From NCBI GenBank assembly GCA_004193285.1, contig SECP01000001.1:124001-188000 (forward strand): a stretch of 64,000 nt of DNA, read 5' to 3'. Made by a program: the position numbers and the translations under genes. Position 1 is the stretch's first letter. Each line of letters begins with the position of its first letter. Source of the DNA: Myxococcales bacterium. Lineage in GTDB: Bacteria > Myxococcota_A > Polyangia > Polyangiales > Polyangiaceae. Shown piece by piece: positions 8,466 to 17,517 of the stretch. The notes under the pieces were generated by a model that was given only the letters and a program-made list of their open reading frames with translations, ran no database searches and was not told where the DNA came from.

Positions 8466-8605
8466 ACCTCGCGACCTCGCGACCTCGCGACCTCGCGTTG
8501 ACGACCTCGCGCTGGCGCCCTCGCGCTGGCGCCCTCGCGCTGGCGCCCTCGCGCTGGCGCCCTCGCGCCCTCGCGCCCTCGCGCCCTCGCGTTGGCGACC
8601 TCGCG
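8466..8605. repeat. Mixed 8-bp and 14-bp tandem repeats
   Basis: About four CGACCTCG units, then about four 14-bp units CGCTGGCGCCCTCG, then more 8-bp CGCCCTCG units. The blocks look like slippage products of one another. The following sequence (CGGCGGCGGCC, CGACACCCCGG, TTTCAAGACTCCG) repeats the one after the 17-bp array. Confidence 0.8.
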
Positions 8606-8904
8606 CTGGCCGCGGCTTCGCGACGGCCGCGCCCTCGCGACCTCACGGCGGCGGCCCCCGAGCGCCCTCGACACCCCGGCGTCGGTTTTCAAGACTCCGC
8701 TCCGCGGAGGGTGCCCTTCTCGGCCCAAACTCTACTTCGGATCCGAAGAATGGTTTTTTGAGCCGAGAAGAGCGCTCCCGACGAAACATGGATCCTTCGG
8801 AATCCCAAGAGCGGCTTGTACCGAAAAGAGCGCCCTCTCGACGCGCGGTCATCCTTCGGATCCGCGTATCCGAAGCACGGTTCGAACCGAAGAGAGTGCC
8901 CCCC

Positions 8905-9350
8905 GGAGCGCAATTCACCCTTCGGATCCGAAGAACGGATCGAGCTGAGGGGAGTGCCTCCCGGCGCGCGGTGTAGCCTTCGGATCCGAAGAACGGATCG
9001 AGGTGAAGGGAGTGCCTCCCGGCGCGCGGTGCCTCTTCGGAACCGAAGAACGGATCGAGCTGAGGAGTGCCCCCCGGAGCGCAATTCACCCCTCGGATCC
9101 GAAGAACGGATCGAGGTGAAGGGAGTGCCTCCCGGCGCGCGGTGTAGCCTTCGGATCCGAAGAACGGATCGAGCTGAGGGGAGTGCCTCCCGGCGCGCGG
9201 TGTAGCCTTCGGATCCGAAGAACGGATCGAGGTGAAGGGAGTGCCTCCCGGCGCGCGGTGTAGCCTTCGGATCCGAAGAACGGATCGAGGTGAAGGGAGT
9301 GCCTCCCGGCGCGCGTTGTAGCCTTCGGAACCGAAGAACGGATCAAGCTG
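8905..9350. repeat. 58-bp tandem repeat array with a palindromic core
   Basis: About eight units of 56-58 bp. Each begins with the palindrome CTTCGGATCCGAAG (some copies CTTCGGAACCGAAG), then AACGGATCGAGSTGA, then GGGAGTGCCTCCCGGCGCGCGGTGTAGC. Copies differ by a few bases, and the array decays into more divergent units on its left (from about 8335). No spacers of CRISPR type are present, as the whole period is repeated. It looks like a tandem array of a palindromic interspersed element; function unknown. Confidence 0.85.
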
Positions 9351-9474
9351 AGGAGAGAGCGTTGCGACGACCGTATGGTTGCCCTCGGGTCGCGGGAGCC
9401 ACCGTGTGGCTGAGTAGGGGTGCCGGGAAACGGATCAGACTCTTGGTGCGGCAGCGCGAGGGCGCTAGATACGG

Positions 9475-10248
9475 ATGATGACTGATAAGTGGAGGCCGGC
9501 GCAGTACGAGAAGTTCCGTGAGGAGCGGGCTCAGCCCTTCTTCGACCTGCTGAGCTTGGTGGAGGCGCGGCCGGGGATGCGGGCGGTAGACCTGGGCTGT
9601 GGCACGGGAGAGCTGACGAGTGAGCTCCATCGGCGGCTGGCATGTGAGTCCACCTTGGGCGTGGATACTTCGCCGGCGATGCTGGAGAAGGCGGCGGGGC
9701 ACGCGGGTGGGGGGCTCCGCTTCGAGGTCGCGGACCTGGGTAGCTTCGAGACGAAGGAACCGTTCGACTTGGTGTTCTCCAACGCCGCCGTGCAGTGGGT
9801 GCCAGAGCACGAGAGGCTGTTCGCCCGGTTACGGCCGTTGGTCGCAGTCGGCGGCCAGCTTGCGGTGCAGATGCCGGCCAATCACGATCATGCGGCGCAC
9901 TTGGCAGCGCAAGCAGTCGCCGAGCGCGAGCCTTTCAGTGGCGCGCTGGGCGGCTACGTGCGCGAGAGCCCCGTGCTCACGGTGGAGCGGTACGCCATGC
10001 TGCTCCACGAGCTCGGATTCGAGCGCCAGCACGTGCGTTTGCAAGTGTACCCCCACCTGCTGCCCTCGCGGGAGGGCGTGGTGGAGTGGGTGAAGGGCAC
10101 GCTGCTCACGGACTACGAGAAGCGTCTATCGGCCGAGCAGTTCGCGGCGTTCCTGGAGGCCTATCGGCTCGAGCTCGCGACGCGCCTTCCGGCGGCGAGC
10201 CCGTTTTTCTACCCGTTCAAGCGGGTGCTGCTTTGGGCAAGTGGGTGA
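9475..10248 (+). CDS. tam: Trans-aconitate 2-methyltransferase-like SAM methyltransferase
   Basis: A 257-residue class I SAM-dependent methyltransferase. It has motif I VDLGCGTGELTSEL (about 40-53), the acidic residue after strand 2 (GVDTSPAML) and FDLVFSNAAVQWVPEH as motif IV. The N-terminal KWRPAQYEKFREERAQPFFDLL and a length near 255 match E. coli Tam, which methylates trans-aconitate to relieve inhibition of aconitase. The gene is alone, following the repeat block and convergent with a binding-protein gene 15 bp away. Two adjacent ATGs (9475, 9478) are possible starts. The family is sure; the substrate follows from the best-known relatives. Confidence 0.82.
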   Translation: MMTDKWRPAQYEKFREERAQPFFDLLSLVEARPGMRAVDLGCGTGELTSELHRRLACESTLGVDTSPAMLEKAAGHAGGGLRFEVADLGSFETKEPFDLVFSNAAVQWVPEHERLFARLRPLVAVGGQLAVQMPANHDHAAHLAAQAVAEREPFSGALGGYVRESPVLTVERYAMLLHELGFERQHVRLQVYPHLLPSREGVVEWVKGTLLTDYEKRLSAEQFAAFLEAYRLELATRLPAASPFFYPFKRVLLWASG

Positions 10249-10263
10249 GCTGAGCTCAGGGCG

Positions 10264-11295
10264 TCACTTCGCCTGGGGCTGGTTGAGGTCGTTGGTATAG
10301 ACGGCGGGCAGGTTGAGCTGCCCCTGCCGAAGCTCGCCGGCGCGCACCATCCAGTCGATCCAGATGCCGAAATCGCGCGGTTGGATGCGGCCTTGCGGAG
10401 TGCCGACGCCGTAGCTGTGCCAGTACTTGATGACAGTCGCGTCCTCATTGCGCTTTCGCTTCGCGATGATGCTCCGGAAGCGCTCGAGAACTTGGTCGCG
10501 CGGCGTTTCGCGGCTCCAGTCCAGCGCCTTGCCCACTCCCTCCACGAAGGTCCGCGCGGCCCTGGGATGCCGCGCGATGAAGTCGCGACGGAGCACGTAG
10601 CTGCCCGCGGTGAAGGAGCCGAACAGCTCCAGATCCGAGAACAACAGGCGTAGACCACCACGCTCGAGGGCGCGGTCGCGGTAGATGCTCGTCAGGACCG
10701 AAACGTCCGTCTGGCCCTGCCGGAGCGCTTGCTCCACATTGATGGGAGGGAGCGAGACGAGCATCACTTGCTTGATGTCCTCCTGACTGAAGCCGCTGCG
10801 AACCAGGTACTCTTTGAGCGCGAACTCTTGGTGCGCGCCAACCGTGTTCACCGCCACCTTCTTGCCGATGAGGTCGCGCGCGCTCTTGATCGGGCTGTCT
10901 TGCTTGACGTAATAGCCTCCCCAAATCTTCGGATCCACGCCGTAGCTGCCGACTACGGCGCGAATCGGCGCTCCGGCCGCGATAAGCTTGAGGATCGCGC
11001 CGTTGAACGCGCTCCCCACGTCCACATCTCCCGTGACCACGGCTTGAATGCTCTGGGGACCGCTGGTGGTGCTGCTCACGTAGTCCAGCCGGTAAGGCGC
11101 CAAGTAGCCGAGATCCTCGGCGAGCTCGATGGGTGATACCGTACCGGGCGCCGACATGTAACGGAGAAGACTCGGCTCTTCCGACCGCTCTCCGGCGCGC
11201 TCTTGAGAGCCGTTCGCGCTTTTGCAAGCGAGGAGCGCCACGCCGAGGAGCAAGCTCAGGGCGAGCGCGAGGAGAGCTGGGGTGCGGAAGGACAT
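10264..11295 (-). CDS. ABC substrate-binding lipoprotein, NMT1/sulfonate class
   Basis: A 343-residue protein with a lipoprotein signal (SLLLGVALLACKS, lipidated Cys about 24). The body is an NMT1/SsuA-like binding fold: LAEDLGYLAPYRLDYV, QAVVTGDVDVGSAFNG, DLIGKKVAVNTVGAHQEFALKEYL. It is not a close paralogue of the three Tat-type proteins of this region. No permease or ATPase is next to it. The gene starts 46 bp after the end of paralogue C (same strand), with a GTCY-N8-RGAC box in the gap, so it probably has its own regulated promoter. The ligand is unknown; a sulfonate or sulfate ester is likely from context. Confidence 0.85.
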   Translation of the reverse strand: MSFRTPALLALALSLLLGVALLACKSANGSQERAGERSEEPSLLRYMSAPGTVSPIELAEDLGYLAPYRLDYVSSTTSGPQSIQAVVTGDVDVGSAFNGAILKLIAAGAPIRAVVGSYGVDPKIWGGYYVKQDSPIKSARDLIGKKVAVNTVGAHQEFALKEYLVRSGFSQEDIKQVMLVSLPPINVEQALRQGQTDVSVLTSIYRDRALERGGLRLLFSDLELFGSFTAGSYVLRRDFIARHPRAARTFVEGVGKALDWSRETPRDQVLERFRSIIAKRKRNEDATVIKYWHSYGVGTPQGRIQPRDFGIWIDWMVRAGELRQGQLNLPAVYTNDLNQPQAK

Positions 11296-11324
11296 GGGCG
11301 CAGGGTAGCAGTCGACGGACGTGC

Positions 11325-11340
11325 GTCTACTATAGAGGAC
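11325..11340. promoter_or_regulatory. GTCY-N8-RGAC operator-like box 4
   Basis: GTCTACTATAGAGGAC has a palindromic centre CTATAG. It is 29 bp upstream of the binding lipoprotein gene (start 11,295) and directly after the stop codon of paralogue C. TATAGT on the minus strand could be the -10 element. Confidence 0.6.
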
Positions 11341-12417
11341 TCAGGCTTTGGGTTTGCCGTCGGGACCGTGCGGCGTCCAAAAGTTTTCCAAGCCCTGCGC
11401 CCGCAGAGCCTCTTTGAGGAAGCGGGGCTCCACCCAGGAGTCGAACGAGAACTCGTTTTTGATCAGGCCGAAGCGCTTCGCGTCTCTAATCGCGCGCTTG
11501 TACTGGGAGGTCAGGTATTCGTCGATGAGGGGGCTCGAACGTACCTTGAGCGACGACGCCTGAAAGTCCTCCTTGTAGTTGGAGAACTGCACGCCTGACT
11601 TGGTCCACAGCTGGAAGACGGGGGTGGGATTGGCGTCGTGATCGCTGAGCCACTTCGCGGCTTTGACGATGACGCTGACCACGCGCTGCGTCGCCTGCGG
11701 ATACTGGTCGATGAAACTCTGCGCTCCGACCACGGACGAATGTCGCAGAAAGCCCGGGTCCCCCCCGCGCGTGGTGAAGACGACCTTGGTGACGCCTTGA
11801 TCGCGCAGGGCGAGGTAGTCACTGCCACCAAACGCCGCGTCCACATCCCGGGTGACGAGGGCGGCCTTGGTGGACGCCGTATTCATGTTGATCGAACGGA
11901 GCTCTTTTTCCGTGAGACCGTTCGCCTCGAGGATTCGCTGCACCGCGAGCTGGATGTTGGTGCCCTTGAAGATCGCGACTTTCTTGCCTCGCAAATCCTT
12001 CACGCCGTTGACGGACGAGTCTGCGGGGACGGAGATGTAGCTGTTCTGCCGGATACCGCCGGCGAGCAGCACCCGAGTGGGGAGCCCACCCGCTCTGCCG
12101 ATGATCGAAGGAAGGTCGCCAAGGCCGAAGCCGAAGTCCACCAGGCCGTTCGCGAAGAGCTCGTTCACCGCGGGACCCGCGCCGCGCAGGTAGCTCCACT
12201 GCACCTTGATGCCGTCCGCCTTGAACTCTTCTTCGAGCAAGCCCTGCAGGCCGACGGTGGAGGGCGGCGAACCACCCGATTTCGGCCGATCGCCGACGCC
12301 CACGCTGGGAACGCCGATACGGATGACGGACGGGCTCGCGGCGCGCGCGCTGCGCTCACCGAACAGGCTCAGCGCGGACACGGACAAGAGCCCCTTCAAA
12401 AAGCTAGAACGCTTCAT
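11341..12417 (-). CDS. Orphan ABC substrate-binding protein, sulfonate class (paralogue C)
   Basis: A 358-residue protein from ATG 12,417. MKRSSFLKGLLSVSALSLFGERSARA is a Tat-like signal almost the same as in paralogue B. The mature protein (IRIGVPSVGVGDRP, RGAGPAVNELFANGLVDFG, LRGKKVAIFKGTNIQLAV, ALRDQGVTKVVFTTRGGDP) is most similar to paralogue B (6790-7863), suggesting a recent duplication followed by inversion. There is no adjacent transporter. Upstream lie a GTCY-N8-RGAC box and an overlapping GAGACATTCGTCTC inverted repeat. It is likely one of several alternative receptors sharing a permease/ATPase pair. Confidence 0.88.
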   Translation of the reverse strand: MKRSSFLKGLLSVSALSLFGERSARAASPSVIRIGVPSVGVGDRPKSGGSPPSTVGLQGLLEEEFKADGIKVQWSYLRGAGPAVNELFANGLVDFGFGLGDLPSIIGRAGGLPTRVLLAGGIRQNSYISVPADSSVNGVKDLRGKKVAIFKGTNIQLAVQRILEANGLTEKELRSINMNTASTKAALVTRDVDAAFGGSDYLALRDQGVTKVVFTTRGGDPGFLRHSSVVGAQSFIDQYPQATQRVVSVIVKAAKWLSDHDANPTPVFQLWTKSGVQFSNYKEDFQASSLKVRSSPLIDEYLTSQYKRAIRDAKRFGLIKNEFSFDSWVEPRFLKEALRAQGLENFWTPHGPDGKPKA

Positions 12418-12470
12418 CTCTCGAATCTCGACTTTCGCGGGCACGCGCCCGCTCCTGGAGTTGACTTGAT

Positions 12471-12486
12471 GTCCAGTATGAGAGAC
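12471..12486. promoter_or_regulatory. GTCY-N8-RGAC operator-like box 5
   Basis: GTCCAGTATGAGAGAC, 53 bp upstream of the ATG of paralogue C. It is followed by ATTCGTCTCTC, which makes a second small palindrome GAGAC-ATTC-GTCTC sharing the right half-site. Confidence 0.55.
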
Positions 12487-12563
12487 ATTCGTCTCTCGAT
12501 CAACATCCAGCCGAGATATTTTTTGGGTGCCGCGAGCGGCATGCCGGCGCGGCGGGGCTGCGC

Positions 12564-13973
12564 TCAGCGACGCTGCGACGCGAGGCCCGTTTCGTCCACG
12601 AAGAAGTCCCGGACCGAGGTGATGTCGTCGCCGCTCAGGAAGCCGCTGCGCCCGAGCAGGCGCCCGCTTTCCCAATTCGTGAGACCCAGCTCCGGCCGCA
12701 GCCAAGCCCACTGCCCATCTACCCAGCGCGTGAAGGCGTTGCCGACGTACGGCGCTTCCACCGCGTCCGCCCACTCCTCGAAGGCTCCGGCCCGGGTCGA
12801 CAAGATCGAAGCCACGAAGCGTGGGCTGTACCGGTTGAACAGCGAGGCGGCCTCCGCGAGCCCGTCCACCAAGGCGAAAGATACCTCTGGCGCGGCGTCC
12901 CACTCCCATTCGTGCGCGAGCCGCGGCTCTTCCAGCTCCTGCTTCGCGGTGACGACGCCCTCGGAGCCGCGTAGCACCGCCACCTCGGCTTTCACTTCGC
13001 GGAGAGCCTTCTCCACGACTGGTCCGAGGGTGGCGACGGCGGCGCGATCCAGGAGAAGCACGTTGAGGGTGTTGCACACCTTGCGGTCCAAGCTGTTGAC
13101 GACCGCGTTGTGTACCGTCTCGGGCCTAGCCGAGGGCTCCACGTACATCCACGCGCCACCGGTGCCGTGCAGAGAGACGGGGATGCCGTGCTGCCGCGCG
13201 ACCGCACCGAGCAGCGCGACGGTGCGACCCGAGCCGCGTGCGACCGCGAGCCGCACCGAGCGCTCGCAGAACAGCGCCTGCGCAGCCCCGTGCTCCGTGC
13301 TGCGCACCAAGGTGAGCGCACCGGAGGGCAGCCCGGCGCTCGCGAGGGCGGGCCGCAGCGCGAGCTCTTCTATGGCCACGGCCGTGTTCAGCGCGTCGCC
13401 GCCGATGCGAAACACGGCAGCGTTACGGTTGCGCAGCACCCCGGCCGCGTCCGCGAACACGTTGGGCCGGCCTTCGAACACGAACGCCACCAAGCCGAGC
13501 GGCGCGCGGCGCCGTTCGATCGCGAAGCCTTCGCCCTGCCGGCGCTCGACGAGCTCCCCGACGCGAGAAGGCGCCGAAGCCCAGCCCCGCAGCCCGCCAA
13601 TCATGTCCCTGCGCATGGGCTCGGTGAGTCTCAAACGGCCGGTGCTGCGCCCACGCTTCTGCGCTGACTCCACGTCCGCCGCGTTCACCTTCGCGATCTG
13701 TTCGAAGGTGGCAGGGTCCTCCAAGCGCTCCGCAAAGGCCTGGAAGAACTGGCTGATGCTCGCGTCGCTCGCGCGTCGTAGCGGCTCCAGGGCGTCGTTG
13801 CCGCGGGCAACCGCTTCTCGCGCAGCGAGCTGAGCCGCGGGGGAGAGGACGAGCAGCTCCGACAGCTCGGTGACGGGCAGGAGCTTCTGACCGGGCTCGA
13901 GCTGCGGCAGCACGGCGACCTTGTCACCAACCAAAACGTGCGTCTGTCCGCTCATTTGCCCGGAACGTACCAT
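12564..13973 (-). CDS. proA: Glutamate-5-semialdehyde dehydrogenase (gamma-glutamyl phosphate reductase) family
   Basis: A 469-residue aldehyde dehydrogenase superfamily protein of the ProA branch. It has RRAPLGLVAFVFEGRPNVFADAAG (about 155-178), HGIPVSLHGTGGAWMYV and the catalytic cysteine Cys300 in DRKVCNTLN. ProA reduces gamma-glutamyl phosphate with NADPH in proline synthesis. The protein is about 50 residues longer than usual, mostly at the N-terminus; a start at M7 (MSGQTHVL) is possible. No proB is adjacent. CNTL replaces the commoner CNALE after the cysteine, so a related acyl-phosphate substrate cannot be excluded. It is divergent from gor. Confidence 0.8.
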   Translation of the reverse strand: MVRSGQMSGQTHVLVGDKVAVLPQLEPGQKLLPVTELSELLVLSPAAQLAAREAVARGNDALEPLRRASDASISQFFQAFAERLEDPATFEQIAKVNAADVESAQKRGRSTGRLRLTEPMRRDMIGGLRGWASAPSRVGELVERRQGEGFAIERRRAPLGLVAFVFEGRPNVFADAAGVLRNRNAAVFRIGGDALNTAVAIEELALRPALASAGLPSGALTLVRSTEHGAAQALFCERSVRLAVARGSGRTVALLGAVARQHGIPVSLHGTGGAWMYVEPSARPETVHNAVVNSLDRKVCNTLNVLLLDRAAVATLGPVVEKALREVKAEVAVLRGSEGVVTAKQELEEPRLAHEWEWDAAPEVSFALVDGLAEAASLFNRYSPRFVASILSTRAGAFEEWADAVEAPYVGNAFTRWVDGQWAWLRPELGLTNWESGRLLGRSGFLSGDDITSVRDFFVDETGLASQRR

Positions 13974-14037
13974 GCCTCGCGCGTTTTTCCCGGCCTGGAC
14001 GTTGAACGCCGCCGCCCTTAGGTGAAAGCTGGGACCC

Positions 14038-15384
14038 TTGGAAACCTACGACTATTTGGTCATCGGCGCGGGCAGCGGCGGTATGGCTTCGGCGCGGCGG
14101 GCGGCACGCCACGGGGCCAAGGTCGCGCTCGTCGAGCGGGGGAGGCTCGGCGGCACCTGCGTGAACGTCGGCTGCGTCCCCAAGAAGGTGATGTGGAACG
14201 CGGCCGAGTGCGCAGAATGGCTGAAAGACGCCGCGGACTACGGCTTCGAGGTGACGCCGCCGAGAGTCGACTGGGCCGTGCTCAAGCGGGCTCGCGACCA
14301 GTACGTTCAGCGGCTGAACGGCATTTACGAGCGCAACGTGGAGCTTGACGGGGTGCGCCTCTTCCGCGGAGAAGCGCGCTTCGTCGCGCCCGGACTCGTG
14401 CAGGTCGGAGACGAGCAGTTGGCCGCCCGGGCGGTCTTGATCGCTACCGGGGGTCGGCCCAGCGTTCCGAACGTGCCCGGTGCGGAGCTTGGGCTCACGT
14501 CGGACGGCTTCTTCGAGCTCGAGTCGCGGCCGGATCGGGTGGCCGTCGTCGGGGCTGGCTACATCGCGGTCGAAATTGCGGGCGTGCTGACGGCTTTGCG
14601 GAGCGACGTCACGTTGTTCCTCCGCGGCGGGCGTCTACTCGCGGGCTTCGACGAGCTGCTGTCGACGACTTTGGCGAGCGAGATGTCGGCGTCCGGCGTG
14701 AGCTTGATGTCCGCGCACGAGCTGAGCTCGGTGGCGCGCGCGGAGGACGGTAGCTTGAGCGTCAAATCCCTTCACGGTAAGCACCACAGCGGCTTCGACG
14801 CGCTGATCTGGGCGACCGGGCGAGTCCCCAACACCGAGGGGCTGGGCCTGGACACCTCGGGGGTCCAGCTCAATGCGCGCGGCGAGATCGAGGTCGACGA
14901 CTTCCAAAACACCAGCGTGGAGGGCATCTATGCAGTGGGAGACGTGACCGGCCGCAAGCAGCTGACTCCGGTCGCGGTCGCGGCGGGTCGGCGCCTCGCA
15001 GATCGTCTGTTCGGTGGCAAGCCCGACGCAAAGCTAGACTACCAAGACATCCCGACGGTCGTGTTCAGTCATCCGCCCATCGCCACGGTGGGGCTCACGG
15101 AGGCCCAGGCGCGCGACCTGCATGGCGACGACGTGAGGATTTACATCTCCCGCTTCACCAACATGCGCTTTGGTTTGACCGAGCGAAAGCCGAAGACGGC
15201 CATGAAGCTGGTTTGCGTCGGGCCCCAAGAAAAGGTCGTGGGCGTGCACACCATCGGCACCGGCTCGGACGAGCTGCTGCAGGGGTTTGCGGTGGCGGTA
15301 AAGCTTGGCGCCACGAAGGCGGACTTCGACCGCACCGTCGCCGTGCATCCCACCGCCGCAGAGGAGCTCGTGCTCATGACTTGA
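14038..15384 (+). CDS. gor: Glutathione-disulfide reductase
   Basis: A 448-residue FAD/NADPH disulfide reductase. FAD-binding [13 protein letters not shown] is at 11-23, the redox-active pair lies in [13 protein letters not shown] (about 38-50), NADPH-binding [11 protein letters not shown] in the middle, [16 protein letters not shown] for the second FAD contact, and HPTAAEE at the C-terminus as catalytic His/Glu. The [13 protein letters not shown] form and the length match glutathione reductase better than lipoamide dehydrogenase. It keeps glutathione reduced in the cytoplasm and may support the thiol-dependent steps nearby. The start is TTG 14,038; no ATG precedes the FAD motif. Confidence 0.9.
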   Translation: METYDYLVIGAGSGGMASARRAARHGAKVALVERGRLGGTCVNVGCVPKKVMWNAAECAEWLKDAADYGFEVTPPRVDWAVLKRARDQYVQRLNGIYERNVELDGVRLFRGEARFVAPGLVQVGDEQLAARAVLIATGGRPSVPNVPGAELGLTSDGFFELESRPDRVAVVGAGYIAVEIAGVLTALRSDVTLFLRGGRLLAGFDELLSTTLASEMSASGVSLMSAHELSSVARAEDGSLSVKSLHGKHHSGFDALIWATGRVPNTEGLGLDTSGVQLNARGEIEVDDFQNTSVEGIYAVGDVTGRKQLTPVAVAAGRRLADRLFGGKPDAKLDYQDIPTVVFSHPPIATVGLTEAQARDLHGDDVRIYISRFTNMRFGLTERKPKTAMKLVCVGPQEKVVGVHTIGTGSDELLQGFAVAVKLGATKADFDRTVAVHPTAAEELVLMT

Positions 15385-15413
15385 GCCTCACGTCTGGCGT
15401 AGTGCCGGTGAGT

Positions 15414-15429
15414 GTCTCGAGTGGGGGAC
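15414..15429. promoter_or_regulatory. GTCY-N8-RGAC operator-like box 6
   Basis: GTCTCGAGTGGGGGAC, 154 bp before the start of regulator 1. The core is not palindromic, so this is the weakest of the ten boxes. Confidence 0.35.
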
Positions 15430-15583
15430 GTCAATCCGGAGGGTTATCGTATTTAAGTCAGCAAATTCCAGCGCTTGCCTCGGGGGTGGTGGCGCCCGGG
15501 CGCATTTCTTGGTTGGCGCCTCCATTAAAACGGACGTATAGGGAACTAAGAAAGAATGGCGCGCCGCCCTCGACGGTAAAGCA

Positions 15584-17515
15584 ATGCCTCTCCTCACGCT
15601 CGGCGATCCCCAGGCTCATTCACTTTCGGTACGGGCCAAGGCTCTGGTCTTCGAAGACCCGCGCTCGGTCGAAGTTCTGGCTCGGCTCCGGCAGATAGCC
15701 CCCAGCGAAGCGACCGTGCTCGTCATGGGAGAGACCGGGACCGGCAAGGAGATCGTTGCCCGCCACATCCACGAGCTGAGTCAGCGCGGGGACCGGCCGT
15801 TCGTCGCGGTCAACTGCGGCGCCCTGGCCGACACGCTCATCGAAAGCGAGCTCTTCGGTCACGAAAAGGGCGCCTTCACCGGCGCGCTGAGCAGCAAGCC
15901 CGGGTGGTTCGAGGCGGCGAGTGGGGGAACGCTCTTTTTGGACGAGATCGGCGATCTGCCGCTCGGCATGCAGGTCAAGCTGCTCCGCGTGCTGCAAGAA
16001 GGCGAGGTGGTGAGGGTTGGAGCGCGCCACCCCATCCGCGTTGACGTACGCCTGATCGCGGCGACCAACGTCTCGCTTCAACAAGCGGTCGCGGCTGGTC
16101 ACTTCCGCGAGGACCTTTTTTACCGGTTGAACGTAGCGCCGCTCATCTTGCCGCCCTTGCGGGAGCGCCCCGGCGACATCTTGCCGCTAGTCGAATACTT
16201 CATCGCGTTTTACCAGCAGCGGCTCGGAATCACGGCCCCCACGTTGAGCGAGCAAGCGATCCAGCGCCTACTGCAGCACGGGTGGCCGGGGAACATCCGG
16301 GAGCTCGAGAACGCCGTGCACCACGCGCTGCTCGTGTGCCAGGGAGGCTATGTCACGCCGAAGGACCTGCAGCTCTCCAGCATGCCCGCGCGCGTCAGCC
16401 GCCTGCCGGAGCGAGTCGCTTCCGAGCCGGTGACCCCGGAGTCGGCGTTGTCGGCGGGGCTCGAGCAGCTGTTCGACGCGGACGTTCCCGACTTGTGGGC
16501 AGCCATCGAACGCACGGTGATGAGCAAGGCGTACGAGTACTGCGAGCGCAACCAGCTGCAAACGGCGCGGCTCCTGGGCATCAGCCGCAACATCGTGCGC
16601 GCGCGGCTGCTCGAATATGGCCAAATCCACGGCTCTGTCCGCGGCCCGAGCGCCGCCGTGGAGCCCGCCAACGCACCGCCCGAATCGCAGCGGGTGCTGC
16701 GGCCCTCCGTACCTTGCGTGCGCATCGGCTACCAGCGAATCGGCTTGCTCCCGCTGGTCAAGGAGCACGGCGGGCTGGACGCGGTGCTCGGCACGCGTGG
16801 ATACCGCGTGGAGTGGATCGAGTACCCGGGGGGCATCCAGATGGTGGAGGCGTTTCAGACCAGCCAGCTGTCGTTCGCCGGTGTGGGTGAAGGCCCTCCG
16901 GTGTTCGCTCAAGCGGCCCGCGTTCCTATCGTTTACATCGCGGCGGAGGCTCCGGCCCCGACCGACGAGGCGTTGGTCGTGCCGCGTGGCTCGCAGGTGC
17001 GCGCGGTCCGTGACCTCGCGGGCAAACGCGTCGCCCTCAATCGAGGCGCCAACGTGCACTACTTGCTCATCCGAGCCCTCGAGGAGGCAGGCCTTGCCTA
17101 CGAGGACGTCGAGGTCGTCTACCTCACTCCGGCGGAGGCGCGCGTCGCATTCGAACGGGGGGAAGTGGACGCGTGGGCGATCTGGGCGCCCCTGCTGCAC
17201 GAGCTGCTGGAGAGTGGCAGCGCGCGTGTGCTCCGCGACGCCTCGGGGCTCACGGATAACCCGGTGCTCTACATTGGTAGCGAGAGCTTGGTACAAGCCC
17301 AGCCTGAGCTCGTGAGCCTGTTTTTCGGCCAGCTCGCGGCGGTCGCGGCGGTCGCCGCACCGCACCGCTTCCCGCGCCGCGTGGATGACAGTCTGTTGGC
17401 GGAGCAGCAAGCGGTGGCGGACACGTTCCATCGGCACAAGCTGCTGGGCCAGGCCGTGCGCATCCGAGACGCACGCGCGCCGCGAGTAGTCAGCTCCAAT
17501 ACGGCGCTCGCCTGA
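15584..17515 (+). CDS. SfnR-like sigma-54 activator with C-terminal SsuA-like ligand-binding domain (regulator 1)
   Basis: A 643-residue protein with an unusual domain order. Residues about 20-255 are a sigma-54 AAA+ domain: Walker A GETGTGKE (49-56), sigma-54-contacting GAFTGA (96-101), Walker B LFLDE (117-121), REDLFYRLN (175-183). There is no N-terminal receiver or other sensor domain, as in SfnR, which controls sulfone use in Pseudomonas. A Fis-type helix-turn-helix lies at about 323-342. Residues about 378-620 are homologous to the binding protein Ssu[20 protein letters not shown] and VDAWAIW match the 23,008-24,036 protein. No signal peptide is present, so the domain should bind a cytoplasmic ligand. 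Likely targets are the sigma-54 promoters before ssuD and the porin operon. Confidence 0.9.
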   Translation: MPLLTLGDPQAHSLSVRAKALVFEDPRSVEVLARLRQIAPSEATVLVMGETGTGKEIVARHIHELSQRGDRPFVAVNCGALADTLIESELFGHEKGAFTGALSSKPGWFEAASGGTLFLDEIGDLPLGMQVKLLRVLQEGEVVRVGARHPIRVDVRLIAATNVSLQQAVAAGHFREDLFYRLNVAPLILPPLRERPGDILPLVEYFIAFYQQRLGITAPTLSEQAIQRLLQHGWPGNIRELENAVHHALLVCQGGYVTPKDLQLSSMPARVSRLPERVASEPVTPESALSAGLEQLFDADVPDLWAAIERTVMSKAYEYCERNQLQTARLLGISRNIVRARLLEYGQIHGSVRGPSAAVEPANAPPESQRVLRPSVPCVRIGYQRIGLLPLVKEHGGLDAVLGTRGYRVEWIEYPGGIQMVEAFQTSQLSFAGVGEGPPVFAQAARVPIVYIAAEAPAPTDEALVVPRGSQVRAVRDLAGKRVALNRGANVHYLLIRALEEAGLAYEDVEVVYLTPAEARVAFERGEVDAWAIWAPLLHELLESGSARVLRDASGLTDNPVLYIGSESLVQAQPELVSLFFGQLAAVAAVAAPHRFPRRVDDSLLAEQQAVADTFHRHKLLGQAVRIRDARAPRVVSSNTALA

Positions 17516-17517
17516 GC

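Larger units (their letters stand above)
7864..9474. other. 1.6-kb non-coding repeat region
   Basis: No convincing gene. Open frames here are GC-rich and low in complexity, with repeats running across them. The region contains a 17-bp tandem repeat, 8- and 14-bp repeats, a larger duplication (about 8198-8410 versus 8634-8810) and a 58-bp tandem array. The last 110 bp before the methyltransferase hold a small inverted repeat AGCCAC-CGT-GTGGCT. Confidence 0.75.

Noticed and set aside
7876-9205. Arg/Pro-rich open frames across the repeat region
   Set aside because: They are translations of tandem repeats, open in several frames on both strands, with no start signal or domain.
8905-9350. Possible CRISPR array
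   Set aside because: The full 58-bp period is repeated with only scattered substitutions; there are no unique spacers and no cas genes nearby.
11638-13833. Plus-strand open frame of about 730 residues
   Set aside because: Antisense to binding protein C and proA, both of which have clear motifs; the translation has no recognisable domain.
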